Assembly: GCF_019343475.1 (NCBI RefSeq)
Contig: NZ_CP072453.1
Span: 1,116,001-1,180,000, forward strand
DNA: 64,000 nt
Direction: 5' to 3'
Source: Providencia sp. R33
Lineage (GTDB): Bacteria; Pseudomonadota; Gammaproteobacteria; Enterobacterales; Enterobacteriaceae
Below, in pieces: positions 62,167 through 64,000 of this stretch (positions are counted from its first letter, which is position 1; every line of letters begins with the position of its first letter). A program made the position numbers and the translations under genes. The notes under the pieces are model-generated. The model was not told the origin of the DNA, made no database searches, and saw only the letters and a program-made list of their open reading frames with translations.

Positions 62167-63416
62167 TACGCTTTCTCCGCGCTAGACGGTTTACCTTTGC
62201 GAGGTTCTTTGTCTTTTTTGGCTAGGCTTTCAGGGGTAACGACCTCAACGGTGGTACCATCTGTGAGTTTATCAACGCCGTCTGTAATGACTTTTGTATT
62301 AGCAGCTAAACCACTTTCAATCACCACTTGTTGGCTGTCTTGTATGCCCACAGTTACGGTATGCTTGCTGACTTTGTTATCATCACTGAGGATCCACACA
62401 TAATGGCCTTCATTACCCATTTGCAATGCGGCGGTAGGGATAACCACGGCATTTTGCAGGGTTTCGACCTGCATCTTCACATTAACAAATTGGTTCGGGA
62501 ACAATTTTTGTTCTTCATTGGTGAAGCGTGCTTTAATTTTTAATGTGCCTGTCGCGGCATCAATTTGGTTATCGGTACTGAGCAATTCGCCGCGGGCAAT
62601 CAGTGCAATATTATTACGGTCCCACGCTTCAATCAGCACATTTTTACTGGCTGCTTGGGCTTGTTGGATTGCTGGGATGTCCCCTTCAGGTAACGCAAAA
62701 AGCACATCCGCAGGTTGAGTTTGGGTGATCACCACAATCGGCGTTGACGTCCCTGACGAAACAAAATTCCCCACATCCACTTGTTTTAACCCTACGCGAC
62801 CTGAGATAGGGGCGGTGATTTTGCTGTAAGTTAATTGCAGTTTGGCGCTGTCGACGGCGGCTTGGTCAACTTTAATACTGCCTTGGGCTTGCAATACTAA
62901 CGCACGCTGGTTATCCAGTTCTTGTTGTGAAATGACTTTTGTACCTGCTAATTTCTGGTAGCGCGCTAAATCCAATTGGGCATTGGCAAGTGTTGCTTTA
63001 TCTTTTGCGAGCTGGCCTTCTGCTTGGGCTAATTGTACTTCAAACGGGCGAGGGTCAATCTGTGCAAGTAAGTCTCCTGCATTGACATATTGCCCTTCGG
63101 TAAAATAGAGCTTCATCAATTGCCCTTCAACGCGGCTGGTGACGGTCACTACATTGGCCGCTTGAACTGTTCCTAAGCCCGATAAAAACCGTGGAACGAC
63201 TTTTTGTTCTGCAACAGCAAATTGTACAGGTGCTAACACGCGAGGTGGACGCCCCATTGCACTGCGTTGAGAGTTGGGTTTGGCAACTGTGCTTGAGTTA
63301 GGCGTATCTGCAGTTTTTTCTTGGTTGTAAAAATACCAAGTGGCTCCGGCTGCCACAATGATGGCAACAAAAATAGCAGAGCGAGTAAAAGATTTGCGGC
63401 GATTTTGCTTATTCAT
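62166..63416 (-). CDS. mdtA: Membrane-fusion subunit MdtA
   Basis: 416 aa periplasmic adaptor joining MdtBC to an outer-membrane channel (TolC in E. coli). An N-terminal membrane anchor (about residues 13-31) is followed by a biotinyl-lipoyl fold around RVEGQLMKLYFTEGQYVNAG, an alpha-hairpin, the second lipoyl half (SGRVGLKQVDVGNFV), a beta-barrel and a basic tail. It is the first gene of mdtABC-baeSR. A convincing BaeR box was not found upstream. Confidence 0.95.
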   Translation of the reverse strand: MNKQNRRKSFTRSAIFVAIIVAAGATWYFYNQEKTADTPNSSTVAKPNSQRSAMGRPPRVLAPVQFAVAEQKVVPRFLSGLGTVQAANVVTVTSRVEGQLMKLYFTEGQYVNAGDLLAQIDPRPFEVQLAQAEGQLAKDKATLANAQLDLARYQKLAGTKVISQQELDNQRALVLQAQGSIKVDQAAVDSAKLQLTYSKITAPISGRVGLKQVDVGNFVSSGTSTPIVVITQTQPADVLFALPEGDIPAIQQAQAASKNVLIEAWDRNNIALIARGELLSTDNQIDAATGTLKIKARFTNEEQKLFPNQFVNVKMQVETLQNAVVIPTAALQMGNEGHYVWILSDDNKVSKHTVTVGIQDSQQVVIESGLAANTKVITDGVDKLTDGTTVEVVTPESLAKKDKEPRKGKPSSAEKA

Positions 63417-63815
63417 TTTTGGTCATTCGCTTAACTCAAAAGAGTGGATAAAATTAGTCTGGCTTTGAGGCAAAAAACTAACTGAAAAGAGTCAGTTACA
63501 CATACTAATAGTTTAGCCTGATAGGTACAAAGAAAAATGGAGGAATTATGAATAAGTGTCAATTTATGTGGCGGAAAACACAGGGATTTGTCATGTAAAA
63601 CGGACAAATTATTTTTAGGACAATCTCTAATATTTTAAATGAGAAAAATTATCATTTAAATTCAGTGGATTAGGTTTTTCTAATATAATTTGGATATGAA
63701 TTATATCAGTTTATATAAACATAAAATTAGTTAAAAAAGAGCAGAAATAATATTGTGTCAGTGTGCACAGCACAAAGGAATTAACTTAACTCAATAGAAT
63801 AAAAGGATTTTATTT
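63417..63815. other. Divergent region of mdtA and the last gene
   Basis: 399 bp. It must carry the BaeR-dependent mdtA promoter. The best partial match to the BaeR box (about 11 of 18 positions near 63530-63547) is too weak to claim. A 16-codon ORF with a good ribosome binding site lies at 63548. Confidence 0.4.
63548..63598 (+). CDS. Possible 16-residue leader peptide
   Basis: ATG at 63548 with GGAGG 4 bp upstream; the peptide MNKCQFMWRKTQGFVM ends at TAA 63598. It precedes the last gene by 217 bp. It could be a regulatory leader or small peptide; chance cannot be excluded. Confidence 0.25.
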   Translation: MNKCQFMWRKTQGFVM

Positions 63816-64000
63816 ATGGCGTTACTCGATATGATGAACTTCGCTGAAATGGCGTATGAAATGGCAAATACTGCAAAAAATAAAACTGAAAAGGGCGTAG
63901 TTACGGCAGGTTTAGACGCTGAAATTGCAGAGATTGGCGGCAGCATCCAAGGTTTCTTTAATCAAGCAGCAAAAGATATCCAACAATTGGAGGCTTTGGT
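63816..64000 (+). CDS. 5' end of an unidentified protein gene (partial)
   Basis: ATG with AAAAGGA 8 bp upstream; 61 codons are visible before the window ends. The start MALLDMMNFAEMAYEMANTA is soluble and helical, without a signal peptide. I do not recognise the family. Confidence 0.6.
   Translation, partial: MALLDMMNFAEMAYEMANTAKNKTEKGVVTAGLDAEIAEIGGSIQGFFNQAAKDIQQLEAL

Noticed and set aside
63530..63547. BaeR-box-like sequence upstream of mdtA
   Set aside because: Only about 11 of 18 positions agree with the consensus as I recall it, so it is not better than background.
1..64000. tRNA or rRNA genes, CRISPR arrays, insertion sequences, toxin-antitoxin pairs
   Set aside because: I looked for tRNA arms, spaced direct repeats, transposase motifs and paired small ORFs on both strands and found none that hold up.

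Overview
The window is a chromosomal segment of an AT-rich gammaproteobacterium of the Enterobacterales. Gene order and protein similarity point to the Morganellaceae, most likely Providencia. The blocks ndh / mfd / lolCDE / cobB / pepT / roxA / phoQP / purB-hflD-mnmA-nudJ-rluE / icd and mdtABC-baeSR / trhP / cyaR / yegS / thiD follow the E. coli order with local losses (nagK, mdtD) and insertions. A MrpJ-like regulator also fits this family. The genus is inferred from recalled sequences; no search was run. I see no rRNA, tRNA, CRISPR array, insertion sequence or prophage.

Layout. 0-3 kb: the 3' end of an unidentified gene, then ndh with a perfect FNR-type site and a Fur-like site upstream, then a remodelled ycfJ-like gene. 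3-10 kb: mfd and the lolCDE lipoprotein-release operon. 10-14.7 kb: a CYTH protein, yqhA, the sirtuin cobB, an SDR protein without its catalytic Tyr, and pepT. 14.8-22.7 kb: a leftward run of roxA, phoQ, phoP, purB, hflD, mnmA, nudJ and rluE. 22.8-44.3 kb: a looser, partly accessory stretch with icd, the esterase aes, two small Cro/C1-type regulators, a Tsr-like chemoreceptor behind a sigma-28-type promoter, glpM, small enzymes, a Tat-exported HisC-like aminotransferase, several small exported or hypothetical proteins, an AGCS symporter, yddG, yidA and a MarA-type regulator. 44.6-50 kb: mgrB (48 codons), pheP, pagP, and the glycyl-radical pair yjjI-yjjW. 50-64 kb: thiD, yegS, the small RNA gene cyaR, trhP, and the mdtABC-baeSR efflux and envelope-stress operon without mdtD.

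How parts connect. PhoQ/PhoP, their small-protein feedback inhibitor MgrB, and PagP (a classical PhoP target in relatives) are all here, so one Mg2+/antimicrobial-peptide circuit is spread over 30 kb. BaeSR is fused by overlap to the RND pump it controls. Aromatic amino acid import (PheP) and export (YddG) lie 2 kb apart. cAMP-CRP control is written in the cyaR promoter, and oxygen and possibly iron control upstream of ndh.

The most useful discoveries are short genes that length cut-offs miss: mgrB at 44684-44830, cyaR at 52031-52118 with a CRP site centred at -41.5, and a possible 36-codon gene at 25400-25510. Two terminator-like hairpins with no gene in front of them (27604, 28590) may mark small RNAs. 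I found no clear-cut new multi-gene system.
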